From NCBI GenBank assembly GCA_047629355.1, contig JBLHWU010000072.1, positions 1-26,899 on the forward strand: a stretch of 26,899 bases of DNA, given 5' to 3'. Origin of the DNA: CAYUNA01 sp047629355 (GTDB lineage: Bacteria > Bacteroidota > Bacteroidia > Chitinophagales > Saprospiraceae). Positions 16,474 to 24,600 of this stretch are shown piece after piece (the stretch's first letter is position 1; every line of letters starts with the position of its first letter). The notes below the pieces were generated by a model. It had not been told where the DNA came from and searched no databases. It saw only the letters and a program-made list of their open reading frames with translations. A program made the position numbers and the translations under genes.

Positions 16474-19400
16474 TTACGACTTCGCAAACTCCCGAATCAA
16501 ATTCCCATAAATCGCATTCTGCCCCAATAAATCCGCATTCCCAACCACCACAACATGCTCCCGTGCCCGCGTCAACGCCACATTTAACTTCCTATCTACG
16601 CCCTCCTCTGATAGCGAAACGAGCTTATCAACCTGCCGCAAAGAATTGGTACACAAAGACACCAAAATAATGTCTCGCGCCCCACCCTGATATCGTTCGA
16701 CCGTGTCAATTGTGATAAAACTACAATCAAAATCCTTCGCCTGCAACACCTCTTGAATCTGCGCGATTTGCGCGCGATATGGTGTGATAATTCCGATACA
16801 TTTAGCGGTCAATTCACGTCCGTTTTTTTGATAAATTTCATGGTAACTTTCCACCAATTTTCCAATCATTTCTGCTTCATGCAAGTTGGTCTTTTTCGTT
16901 TGACTCAATTCATCAATTTCCGTATGAAAAAACAAGGTTCGACGTTCCGACAGCATCTTACCAAAACTTTCATAATCAGCTGGCAATAAATAATTTGTAC
17001 CTTGCTTTTGCACAACAGAATGTCCAATATTTTCAGGTAATGTTTTCAAAAAACCTTCGTAAAAATAGCGGTTTGGAAAGTCCATAATATCGGCGTGCAT
17101 CCGTCCTTGATGACTTAATTTGGCATAAGCCCAATCCCATTTATTTTCGACACATCTTTTGTACAATCTTTCAAAAAAAGAGTTTCGTAAATTGTGCAAA
17201 CCAATCGCTTTCAAATCTTTGTTTTCAACGACCGAAGTTTCCTCATCTTGCACCACGACAGCCGGCAACTGCTTATGGTCGCCAATCAGAATATATCGTT
17301 CAAAGTTCGGCAATAAACCAACCAAAGCCGGCTCTAAAATCTGCGATGCTTCATCAATTACCACTCGATGAAATTTCTTCAATTTCAACAAATCCTGCTT
17401 ACTCGTAAAAGATGATAAGGTACTTACAAAAACCCGGTGTCCATCAATGATACCTTTCAACTGTTTTCGATGCGTAATTTCGTCGCTTTTAAACGACAAC
17501 AAACGCGCTCTAAATTTGGGCGAAGTCGAGTATTTTGACCCAATCCTAACGTACTGATTTTTCAGGTCAGGATGAATGCTTTCTATCGCTTCGCAAATCT
17601 CGTCTACTGCCCGATTGGTGTAAGCCAAAAGTAATAAATTCTCTTTTGTATTTTCTAAAATATGCTGCGCAAAATGCTTCAACATCTTACTCGTTTTCCC
17701 AGTACCTGGAGGTCCCCAAAGTAGAAAATAATCTTTCGCCGCAATTGCTTTCTCTAAAATATTTTGTTGCTCTTCGGTTAAGTCTTCTTTGATTCCGACT
17801 TCTTGTTTTTCAGGCTTTTGTGGTGGATTTATGGTCAATAATAAATCCCTTTTAACCTGCGGACTTTTTGCGAAAGCATACAAACCTTTGTACATCGCCC
17901 CAAAACCAGAATCCATCATATCATGTTCCAAGTTCCAATGCTCGCTTTCGTCAAAAATATTGGTGTTAAATTGCTTCTGTCGCAAACTTACCGTCACTTG
18001 TTTTTGATTGATACTTATGACATTGCATTTGAAAATTTGACTATTTAAAACGCTCGTTTTCTCCCCTTGATAAGGATATAAAATGGCAATATCTCCGTTC
18101 CGAAAGTTCGCCAAGGGATGCGTTTTTTCTGTCCGATTAAACACCAAAAGTGGTTCTTCTTCGCGCACCTTATTTTCCGCAATTGCTAAAAAACTCAACA
18201 GGTCAAAACTCATCTCTTTATCCACAAATGAATCCCGCCAAAGTCCTGCATGTCCATTCAAATTTTCAACGCCCTCCTGCCCTACTTTTGCCAACCGATG
18301 TTCGCGAGCAATGAAGCCACAAAACGCATGAAAATATTCACGTTCTAAATCCGACATTCCATAATACGTCTTTTCAAACTTAGCTAAATCTGCCGCTAAA
18401 AATCCTTTTATTTGTGGAAAACGACTTGGAGAAAGTCGGTGAAATACATTTGTAAATTTTTGACTTCCAGCACTTTCTAATCTTTTTTCTAAAGCCAAGA
18501 TTTGATTCCGTGTCTGCAAAGCTTCAAATTGCTGCGCCTTAATTGCAGGTGCATATCGAAGCTGTCGGTCATCAATTCCAGAGTAAAAAATATAGTTAAC
18601 GGGTTCGACTTTATCATTATAAACGGACCGTACAATCAAGTCATACAACAAGGTTTGCGTAAAGTGATTATTGGAAATCCCATACCGATTTGGCATATAC
18701 GCCTTACCACTTTTCAACTCAATAATCGCCGATTTTTCCTCCCCAATATAAAAGGCATCCAATCGCCCTTGAATTCCATATCTTTCCGAAAAAAACGACG
18801 GCTCAATGAAACAATCTTGTGGCTCAATTTCAAATTTTTTGAATTCTTGCACCACATATCGTTTCAAATTCAAAAAATGCTTTTGCGATTTTTGCCAAAT
18901 TTCGCGCATCACCGACTCCTCAAACAACACGAATGCCAACGGATTTAACCTAAAAACTTTTGGAAAGGTTTCTTTGAAAGTCGCTTCGGGGTTGGTCATT
19001 AATTCATCCAAAAAGAAATTGGCAATGTTTCCAATCATCAAATACTTCGTCGATTCAAAAGGCATGAATTTCTTCAATAAATACAGCAACGGTTCCGTCC
19101 CAAACTCTTTGAAACACTCCGAAATCGCCGATACATCCACCAAATAATCAGGATCAACTACAAACGCTCGCGGACGATAAATACCGTCTTTATCAATCGC
19201 CACATCAATCAAATTTACGGTGATTGGAAAACCAAAATTGCTCCGAATCTCTCGAACAGTCGCATTGAAATTCTCATTTTGGTCAGCAATATTATAGCGA
19301 ATTCGGATAATTTCCGTTGGATTTTCTTCATCTTTTCCAATAAATTCCTGTTTCACTTCATCATCTTCCAACAACACGACTCGCGCCCGTTTTCTAAACT

Positions 19401-19824
19401 CTTTAATTGCCACAGGTGTATAAACGAAAGTATTCTTATCTGCTATAATCGCTCGAACCTCCTTACTAATATTTTGCTTAAAAATACTAGAAATCCCTTC
19501 TGCTGTTGCCTTTACACCCAATTCATAAATATCTTTCGGTGTCGTCTTTCCTTTATAATTACTCAAATTCCAACGTTCTCTACGAAAGGAATGAATCCAA
19601 AACTGCACTTTTTTTTCAACCTTGTGTTTTTGAAAAACGAAGGATAGACGGGCAAACGCCGTCGAAAATTGTAATTTTTCTTCTCGCGTCGCTTCTACAA
19701 AGATGAGATTGATTAGAAAATAAATACCATCAATTTTTCCCCGTTCATCGAGTTTGCCTTGATGAATTTTTAGAAGTTCGTTATAGAAAAGTTTGGCTAG
19801 TTCTTGTTGTTTGAAATCGTCCAT
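16474..19824 (-). CDS. PD-(D/E)XK nuclease - superfamily 1 (Dna2/Upf1-like) helicase fusion
   Basis: 1116-aa cytoplasmic DNA/RNA enzyme. Residues 1-330 are unassigned. A Cas4/RecB-like nuclease follows: GRLDAF (D356) and IIELKSGKAY (E369, K371), then the Q-x-x-x-Y-like QTLLYDL near 390. The SF1B helicase core covers about 680-1116: Walker A GPPGTGKT (704-711), DEAS (824-827), GDHKQLPAV (848-856), HQGRMHADIMDFP (905-917), GIITPYRAQ (1011-1019), VERYQGGARD (1042-1051) and RKLNVALTRARE (1078-1089). All motifs are intact. Members serve in DNA repair or in anti-phage defence. The small gene at 16109 follows closely. No promoter box was found. Confidence 0.88.
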   Translation of the reverse strand: MDDFKQQELAKLFYNELLKIHQGKLDERGKIDGIYFLINLIFVEATREEKLQFSTAFARLSFVFQKHKVEKKVQFWIHSFRRERWNLSNYKGKTTPKDIYELGVKATAEGISSIFKQNISKEVRAIIADKNTFVYTPVAIKEFRKRARVVLLEDDEVKQEFIGKDEENPTEIIRIRYNIADQNENFNATVREIRSNFGFPITVNLIDVAIDKDGIYRPRAFVVDPDYLVDVSAISECFKEFGTEPLLYLLKKFMPFESTKYLMIGNIANFFLDELMTNPEATFKETFPKVFRLNPLAFVLFEESVMREIWQKSQKHFLNLKRYVVQEFKKFEIEPQDCFIEPSFFSERYGIQGRLDAFYIGEEKSAIIELKSGKAYMPNRYGISNNHFTQTLLYDLIVRSVYNDKVEPVNYIFYSGIDDRQLRYAPAIKAQQFEALQTRNQILALEKRLESAGSQKFTNVFHRLSPSRFPQIKGFLAADLAKFEKTYYGMSDLEREYFHAFCGFIAREHRLAKVGQEGVENLNGHAGLWRDSFVDKEMSFDLLSFLAIAENKVREEEPLLVFNRTEKTHPLANFRNGDIAILYPYQGEKTSVLNSQIFKCNVISINQKQVTVSLRQKQFNTNIFDESEHWNLEHDMMDSGFGAMYKGLYAFAKSPQVKRDLLLTINPPQKPEKQEVGIKEDLTEEQQNILEKAIAAKDYFLLWGPPGTGKTSKMLKHFAQHILENTKENLLLLAYTNRAVDEICEAIESIHPDLKNQYVRIGSKYSTSPKFRARLLSFKSDEITHRKQLKGIIDGHRVFVSTLSSFTSKQDLLKLKKFHRVVIDEASQILEPALVGLLPNFERYILIGDHKQLPAVVVQDEETSVVENKDLKAIGLHNLRNSFFERLYKRCVENKWDWAYAKLSHQGRMHADIMDFPNRYFYEGFLKTLPENIGHSVVQKQGTNYLLPADYESFGKMLSERRTLFFHTEIDELSQTKKTNLHEAEMIGKLVESYHEIYQKNGRELTAKCIGIITPYRAQIAQIQEVLQAKDFDCSFITIDTVERYQGGARDIILVSLCTNSLRQVDKLVSLSEEGVDRKLNVALTRAREHVVVVGNADLLGQNAIYGNLIREFAKS

Positions 19825-19902
19825 AAGTTGGTTGAATAATTATTGGTTAATTGGCTGATTCTTATTTAAAAGGAATTTCTGGCACCTACTTAGGTCTTAT
19901 TT

Positions 19903-20053
19903 TGGGGAGTTTGAAGGAAGAGTTTGGGCTTACTACCCAAACTCTTCCCTCAAAAACACCCAGCCCACCGCCTTCGGCGGCGGAGGCTCAGGGGCGAGGA
20001 AAATTGGCTTTTTTATCAAAAAGCCAATTTTCCCCGCCCCTAAAACCCCTTTG
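19903..20053. repeat. three-stem palindromic element, copy 4
   Basis: Stem A: 19-nt arms (19910-19928 and 19936-19954) beginning TTTGAAGG, one mismatch. Middle: CCGCC-TTC-GGCGG (19968-19980). Stem B: 24-nt arms (19990-20013 and 20018-20041) beginning AGGGGCGAGG, one mismatch, loop TATC; outer part resembles stem B of copy 2. Ends CCCCTTTGC. It lies between the helicase gene and the OmpA pseudogene, in the 383-bp gap 19825-20207. Confidence 0.75.
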
Positions 20054-20110
20054 CTAACTATAGAGTACCTAAATAGTTACAATTTCTGCAAAAAAAGGAT
20101 TTTTCTAATT

Positions 20111-20148
20111 AAAAAAGCCGAAATGACAAAAATCATTTCGGCTTTTTT
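20111..20148 (-). terminator. bidirectional-type intrinsic terminator after the OmpA pseudogene
   Basis: A 16-bp stem (20111-20126 with 20133-20148, core GCCGAAATGA) with a 6-nt loop. The arms carry A6 and T8 tracts, so it can terminate on either strand. Placed 60 bp after the end of the OmpA reading frame on the minus strand. Confidence 0.8.
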
Positions 20149-20207
20149 TTATCTCCACTTTTTATACGAAGACAATAGCACACCAACACCTAAACACGCC
20201 TATAATT

Positions 20208-21200
20208 CTATGTCGAAGGTGCTGCCATCTCACTATCACCATTCGCCAATCGGAAACCAACTCGTCGATTTACGGTTGCTTCACCATTGACCAAGGATTG
20301 CTTTTTGCCTTGATATTGCAAAATCAATTGCGAGCGCAAGACCTCCGATTTCACTAAGAAATCAAGTACCTTTTTCGCTCTTTTATACGATAAACCAACA
20401 TTCACACCTTCGTCGTCAGTTTGGTCTGTATGCCCCGTTACCACAAACTTTAATTCTTTATTCGCTGATATAACACGAACGATATTCGAGCAAACACCAT
20501 AATCTTTATTCCGAATCGCCGCGCTGTTTTTACCAAAATAAACGAACGGTAAATAACCCAAACCTGTAGTTTTTATCTCGGTAGGTTCAATAATTTTCGG
20601 CTCGTAATCCTTTAATTTTTCATCTACCAATTTCGATGCTTATTCCATTACATTCGACTGAATTGCCACACCTTCCTCATTTACGGGCGTTTCCGCAGGA
20701 GAAAAAGACTCTTTATCCAAATAGTCTGCAATACCATCACTGCCACTATCCAGCGCAATTCCTTTTGCATTCGCTTCGGTCGGTGTCTCTTCCTCTTCGT
20801 CGAGTTGATTAATCACGCCATCGCTATCATCATCCACCAAAGTTACCCGCCTATCTTTGAGTAATTGTAGGTCATTTGCAATAAATTCCAATGGATTTAA
20901 CCAATAGGAAGGGTGCATTTTCTCTTTTGATTGACCAAGGTTGAAATTCAAGCGAATACTTGTATAATTGGGTACATCTCGAAAAGTCAAACGGTTTTCG
21001 TCTTCCAAAAAAGTGGGTGCACCATCAATTAAATCCACATTTTCAGTAGTCAAAAACATTACTTTATGTTATAAACCGACATTGATTTTATTGTTGATTT
21101 TAAAAGAAATCCCGAAACCCGCATCGAAATGAAATTGAGTATTCTTTTTAATCTCACTGCTAATAGTTCCCATATTAAAATTACCAGAATGATGTGCTAT
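20208..21200 (-). pseudogene. OmpA-family outer-membrane protein, interrupted by in-frame stops and lacking its N-terminus
   Basis: One minus-strand frame from 21200 to 20208 carries in-frame TAA at 21071-21069 and 20642-20640 (and TAA at 21203-21201). It encodes, in order, the end of a beta-barrel (FHFDAGFGISFKINNKINVGL, stop, HKVMFLTTENVDLIDG), calcium-binding-type repeats (DDDSDGVINQLDEEEETP and DSGSDGIADYLDKE), a second stop, then an OmpA peptidoglycan-binding domain (VTGHTDQTDDEGVNVGLSYKRAKKVLDFL ending NRRVGFRL). The signal peptide and most of the barrel are missing. The reading frame is continuous across both stops, which points to nonsense mutation rather than two genes. Stop-codon readthrough is possible but less likely. 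Confidence 0.75.
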
Positions 21201-21270
21201 TTATTGGGGGAAGTTGCGGGTTTTATATATTCTTAATAAGTTGTCCTACACCAAAATTATAAAAAAATAG

Positions 21271-21370
21271 GCATTAGACTTTATGAATGGCGACTCTGGA
21301 TAATTCGCAAACTATTGATTATCAATTATTTGCAATTCTAAAAAAGCTACTCATTCATAAAGTCTATTGC
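21271..21370. mobile_element. 100-bp MITE-like element with 19-bp terminal inverted repeats
   Basis: GCATTAGACTTTATGAATG (21271-21289) is reverse-complemented at 21352-21370 with one mismatch. An inner imperfect palindrome (ATTGAT/ATCAAT with GCAAA/TTTGC flanks) lies at about 21305-21334. No protein is encoded. No target duplication could be defined. It sits just upstream of the OmpA remnant and may have removed its N-terminal part. Confidence 0.55.
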
Positions 21371-21480
21371 ACCTGAAAACTCAACAGATTTTAAAAATGG
21401 TCGATTTTTCATAAAAATGACCAAGTTTAACTTAGCATGAAGTAATAAATGGTAACAAGAAGTTGCTAAAAAATTAAGAA

Positions 21481-21708
21481 ACGAGAAAATCGCAAGATTT
21501 TCGAGCTTCAGAAAATACGATGGGGGTTGTGTAAAAAGTCGGTTTAAGTGACAAGTTTACTAAATTTCTAAAGTTTAGTAAACTTAAAACCAGCTGATTA
21601 CATAAAATAAAAAAGATAATTTTAAATATAAATTGACTTTTCACACAACCCCGATTGGTTTTTTTTGAGGGATAACAGTGGTTTTGAAAACCACTGTTAT
21701 CCCTCAAA
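21481..21708. repeat. three-stem palindromic element, copy 5 (inverted, carrying an insertion)
   Basis: Stem B: GAAAATC-GCAA-GATTTTC within CGAG...CGAG (from 21481), matching stem B of copy 3. Stem A: a near-perfect palindrome of two 22-nt arms (21664-21685 and 21687-21708) starting TTTGAGGGATAACAGTGG, related to stem A of copy 1. The short GC-rich central stem is replaced by the 130-bp inverted-repeat unit at 21523-21652. A minus-strand reading frame of 82 codons covers the region but is a by-product of these repeats. Confidence 0.7.
21523..21652. mobile_element. 130-bp MITE-like element with 18-bp terminal inverted repeats
   Basis: GGGGTTGTGTAAAAAGTC (21523-21540) is inverted at 21635-21652 with one mismatch. 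Inside, AAGTTTACTAAA is perfectly inverted 9 bp further on (within 21550-21590). AT-rich and without coding potential. The GGGG ends resemble insertion-sequence termini, so it may be a non-autonomous derivative of an IS; the parent is not identified and a target duplication is not clear (GAT flanks both sides, offset by one base). Confidence 0.55.
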
Positions 21709-21785
21709 CGCCATTTAGTCACAAAAAATCTGAAAAATCTGTTGCGTTTTCAGATTCCACCTAATTTTCATTAAAAAAACCTATT

Positions 21786-22550
21786 TTATACCATTGCTAA
21801 CGTTCTATTTTTATCCTTCATTTTTTGTAAAAACAAGGCCAATGCTTCTCGTTTTGCATCGTCTAAATTATAGGAAATGTGATGTGTAAAATATTCTTCT
21901 AAGTCAAAATTCTCTTTTTCAGGTAATAATAACATCAATTCAGGAATCGCTTCGACTCCATTTTTTAACGCTAAATTAAATTTTTCTAAAAACTCAGCAG
22001 GCAATTCTCGATTGGCAACCCAAGCTGCAAATACGAACGGCAGCCCCGTATGTTTCATCCAATATTCCCCCAAATCATAGATATATGGAAATTTATCCTC
22101 CAAGCCCATCGTTCGGTCACCAATAACTACAGCCCCCGTCCTTCCTACAATTTTTTCTTCAAAACCTTCTTTGGCTTCTAATAAAACGGGATTAATTTCC
22201 CAGTATTCTTTCATTAAAACTTGCGCCAATTCCACAGATGTCCGTGAGTGAAAGTCCAGATATAAATGTGTTAGTTCTTCAATCGGTACTTGACTATAAA
22301 TACAAACTGTTTTGACTGCACCAACCGTCCCAATGCAAAAATCAGAAATAATATGCGGATTGTTCAACTTCGGAATCACCGCCACAGGTACTAAGCCTAA
22401 ATCAGCCTCGCCTCGCATTAATTTATCGGCACAAACCGATGGAATATCCAACTTCAACTCAATTTGAGCATGGATTTCACTCTTGACCAAACCAAAAAGC
22501 ATCGGTTTAGTGTTCAAGTAACTGACTGCGGATATTTTTATTTTATTCAT
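21786..22550 (-). CDS. mqnA: chorismate dehydratase of the futalosine menaquinone pathway
   Basis: MqnA removes water from chorismate to give 3-[(1-carboxyvinyl)oxy]benzoate, the first step of the futalosine route. The protein has the periplasmic-binding-like fold of MqnA/MqnD: KISAVSYLNTKPMLFGL at the N-terminus, GEADLGLVPVAVIPKL, a GTVGAVKTVCIYS strand, DFHSRTSVELAQVL, GAVVIGDRTMG and LGEYWMKHTGLPFVFAAWV. Start: ATG at 22550 (MNKIKIS) matches the family; ATG at 22559 adds MPS. Third in a minus-strand series after mqnE and the phosphatase; gap to the phosphatase is about 120 bp. Confidence 0.93.
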   Translation of the reverse strand: MNKIKISAVSYLNTKPMLFGLVKSEIHAQIELKLDIPSVCADKLMRGEADLGLVPVAVIPKLNNPHIISDFCIGTVGAVKTVCIYSQVPIEELTHLYLDFHSRTSVELAQVLMKEYWEINPVLLEAKEGFEEKIVGRTGAVVIGDRTMGLEDKFPYIYDLGEYWMKHTGLPFVFAAWVANRELPAEFLEKFNLALKNGVEAIPELMLLLPEKENFDLEEYFTHHISYNLDDAKREALALFLQKMKDKNRTLAMV

Positions 22551-22663
22551 GCTTGGCACTGTTTTTTTGATAAATCAAAAAAGCATTTTTTGACGCTAAT
22601 TGCAGTAATTCTTATAATTTTCACTGATTCCATGTCGTTCTAATCCTTTTTTTTATTGGATGC

Positions 22664-22684
22664 CCCCATTCTTCATTTTTAATT
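22664..22684 (-). repeat. heptamer array across the phosphatase stop codon
   Basis: On the minus strand three units in period 7 (AATTAAA, AATGAAG, AATGGGG) run from 22684 to 22664; the TAA stop of the histidine phosphatase is read from the first unit. The series ends like the array after the symporter at 1768-1795. Confidence 0.6.
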
Positions 22685-23293
22685 CACTCCAAGATGTGAG
22701 CGGTCACTCTCCACCTCAAATTCAAATTTCTCTCCATCAAAGTGCCCAATATACAAGGCCGTATTGTGTGATTTAAAGGTCTTCATTTCCGTCAATGACC
22801 AACCTTTTAACAAACACATCAGCGCACTAATCGACCGACCGTGAGAACAAATTAGTATCCGTTCTTCAGTACGCTTTTTTAATATCTCAATGAACCGAGA
22901 CAAGCGTTCGGCTAATTCTGCGGCACTTTCTCCTTCCTCCATTCTTGCCGAAAAATCGCCGCTATTCCATGCGCCACTGACCCGTTCATACTCGGCTTTC
23001 ATCCACGGCTGACCGGATTTCCCTTCGTGTATCCCCCAACCCATTTCGTTGAGTTCTTGATAAGATTCCCAAGGTATTTTTGCCTCGATAAAGCCAGCGA
23101 CTGTCTCCGATGTTCTCTTCAACACGGAGGTCATAACCAATTGAAAGTCAAGGTCTTTATAGCAATTGTAGAATGCTCGACCTTGTCCTCGTCCTGTATC
23201 ATTTAATGAGGAATCTACACCGCTACCTTGTACGATTTGATTTCGATTAAATTCTGTTTCTCCGTGCCGTATGAGGTATATTTTCTTCTTCAT
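22679..23293 (-). CDS. histidine phosphatase family protein (phosphoglycerate mutase-like)
   Basis: Cytoplasmic phosphohydrolase or mutase of the branch containing GpmB, CobC and related phosphatases. The phospho-histidine motif is LIRHGETEFN (H10), the acid is in QELNEMGWG (near E80/E83), and the second histidine is in ILICSHGRSIS (H151). 204 aa is typical of the phosphatase branch rather than true glycolytic dPGM (about 250 aa). It lies between mqnE and mqnA on the same strand, 72 bp after mqnE, so it may be co-transcribed with them; a role in quinone synthesis is only suggested by position. Confidence 0.88.
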   Translation of the reverse strand: MKKKIYLIRHGETEFNRNQIVQGSGVDSSLNDTGRGQGRAFYNCYKDLDFQLVMTSVLKRTSETVAGFIEAKIPWESYQELNEMGWGIHEGKSGQPWMKAEYERVSGAWNSGDFSARMEEGESAAELAERLSRFIEILKKRTEERILICSHGRSISALMCLLKGWSLTEMKTFKSHNTALYIGHFDGEKFEFEVESDRSHLGVN

Positions 23294-23307
23294 GTTGTAT
23301 GATAGTC

Positions 23308-23325
23308 ATAGGGTTTGTACCCTAT
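23308..23325. other. small hairpin between mqnE and the phosphatase gene
   Basis: ATAGGGT (23308-23314) and ACCCTAT (23319-23325) form a 7-bp stem with a 4-nt loop. On the minus strand no T tract follows, so it is not a clear terminator. It could attenuate or process the mqnE transcript. Confidence 0.35.
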
Positions 23326-23365
23326 TTTGCTATATGTTGCCCTTTCAGTGCTTATGGGTTTTAGG

Positions 23366-24565
23366 CTAATTATTGATAACGGGTAAGGAAGTATAGCCCT
23401 TGTATACGACGTCTTCTTTGAAAACTACTTCTGTGAAATCTTTCACCGCGCTGTATAATGTATCGCGCTCAATTGGCTGTCGTCCTACTGCTTTTATCAA
23501 TTTCACCAACTCCTTCGTACTCATCGCAGGAGTTTGTTCTTCCGAACCTGCCATTGAATAAATTTTGGTCGTATCGTCAATTGTTCCATCAATATCATCT
23601 ACACCGAATGCCAACGACAATTGCGCAGTCTCCCGGCTAATCATTGGCCAATAGGCTTTTATGTGGTCAAAATTATCCATATATATTCTTCCAATCGCAT
23701 AATTTCGCAAATCTTCCAACACATTAGTTTCTGGAACATTCGACATTTGATTGCCCTTATTTCTAAATTTCAACGGAATAAAAGTCTGAAAACCGCCCGT
23801 TTTATCCTGCAATTTTCGCAACTCATCCATGTGGTGAATCCGATGTTTATACTCCTCAATATGCCCATACAACATCGTCGCATTTGACCGCATACCCAAC
23901 TTATGCCACTCCTCATGTATCTGCAACCACTGCTCGCCCGTACATTTATCTTTGGCTATTTTCTCCCGTATTTCTGGATGAAAAATTTCCGCACCACCAC
24001 CTGGCATGGAATCTAAGCCTGCTTCTTTCATCAACTTCATTCCAGTTGCATAATCAATTTTTGCCTTCTTAAAAATATAGTGATATTCCACCGGCGTCAA
24101 GGCTTTGACATGCAAATCAGGGCGATGCGCTTTGATTGCTGAAAATAATTCTGAGTAAAATTTCACATCATACTGCGGCATGACTCCACCCACAATGTGA
24201 ATCTCCGTAACTGGCTCATTGTCATACTCTTTGACAATCTTCATCATGTCTTCCATCGTATATTCCCAGCCATCTCCACGCGCTTTTACCAAACGAGAAT
24301 AAGAGCAGAATTTACAATCGTACACACAAACATTCGTTGGTTCCATGTGAAAATTTCGATTGAAATACGTCTTACTTCCGTGCTTCTTTTCTCGAATAAA
24401 GTTGGCAAGTGCACCGACATAGCCCAATTCTCCTTTTTCATACAAAAATAAACCTTCTTCTTCAGAAATTCGCTCCTCAGCAAAGACTTTCTCAGCAATT
24501 TTGCGCAATTTTGCATCCAGGTTTTTATCTGCAATTAAAACTTCGATATTTCGATTAGCAACCAT
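23366..24565 (-). CDS. mqnE: aminofutalosine synthase (radical SAM)
   Basis: MqnE joins the MqnA product to the adenosyl group of SAM by radical chemistry, giving 6-amino-6-deoxyfutalosine, the second step of the futalosine menaquinone route. The radical-SAM cluster motif CX3CX2C is C80-VYD-C84-KF-C87, followed by SYSR. Other family blocks are EIHIVGGVMPQ, HVKALTPVEYHYIFKK, PGGGAEIFHPEIREKI and FQTFIPLKFRNKGNQMS; the GGGAEIFHPE segment favours MqnE over the related cyclase MqnC. 399 aa is normal. ATG at 24565 gives an N-terminus of the expected length. First gene of the mqnE-phosphatase-mqnA series. Confidence 0.93.
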   Translation of the reverse strand: MVANRNIEVLIADKNLDAKLRKIAEKVFAEERISEEEGLFLYEKGELGYVGALANFIREKKHGSKTYFNRNFHMEPTNVCVYDCKFCSYSRLVKARGDGWEYTMEDMMKIVKEYDNEPVTEIHIVGGVMPQYDVKFYSELFSAIKAHRPDLHVKALTPVEYHYIFKKAKIDYATGMKLMKEAGLDSMPGGGAEIFHPEIREKIAKDKCTGEQWLQIHEEWHKLGMRSNATMLYGHIEEYKHRIHHMDELRKLQDKTGGFQTFIPLKFRNKGNQMSNVPETNVLEDLRNYAIGRIYMDNFDHIKAYWPMISRETAQLSLAFGVDDIDGTIDDTTKIYSMAGSEEQTPAMSTKELVKLIKAVGRQPIERDTLYSAVKDFTEVVFKEDVVYKGYTSLPVINN

Positions 24566-24600
24566 ATTTTATCTAAATTTGGTGTGATTGATTTATAAAA

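Noticed and set aside
19851..20057. Plus-strand reading frame of 68 codons
   Set aside because: Covers repeat copy 4 only.
20051..20290. Plus-strand frame of 79 codons over the terminator and OmpA end
   Set aside because: Runs through an intrinsic terminator and is antisense to the OmpA domain.
20208..21059. Two separate OmpA genes split at 20640
   Set aside because: Both parts are in one frame separated by a single TAA and together form one domain order; the downstream part has no start other than a TTG.
1853..21708. CRISPR or tRNA-like interpretation of the palindromic elements
   Set aside because: The copies are far apart, have no regular spacers, and show no cloverleaf or CCA features.
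21474..21722. Minus-strand reading frame of 82 codons
   Set aside because: Entirely composed of repeat copy 5 and the 130-bp inverted-repeat insert; no protein family features.
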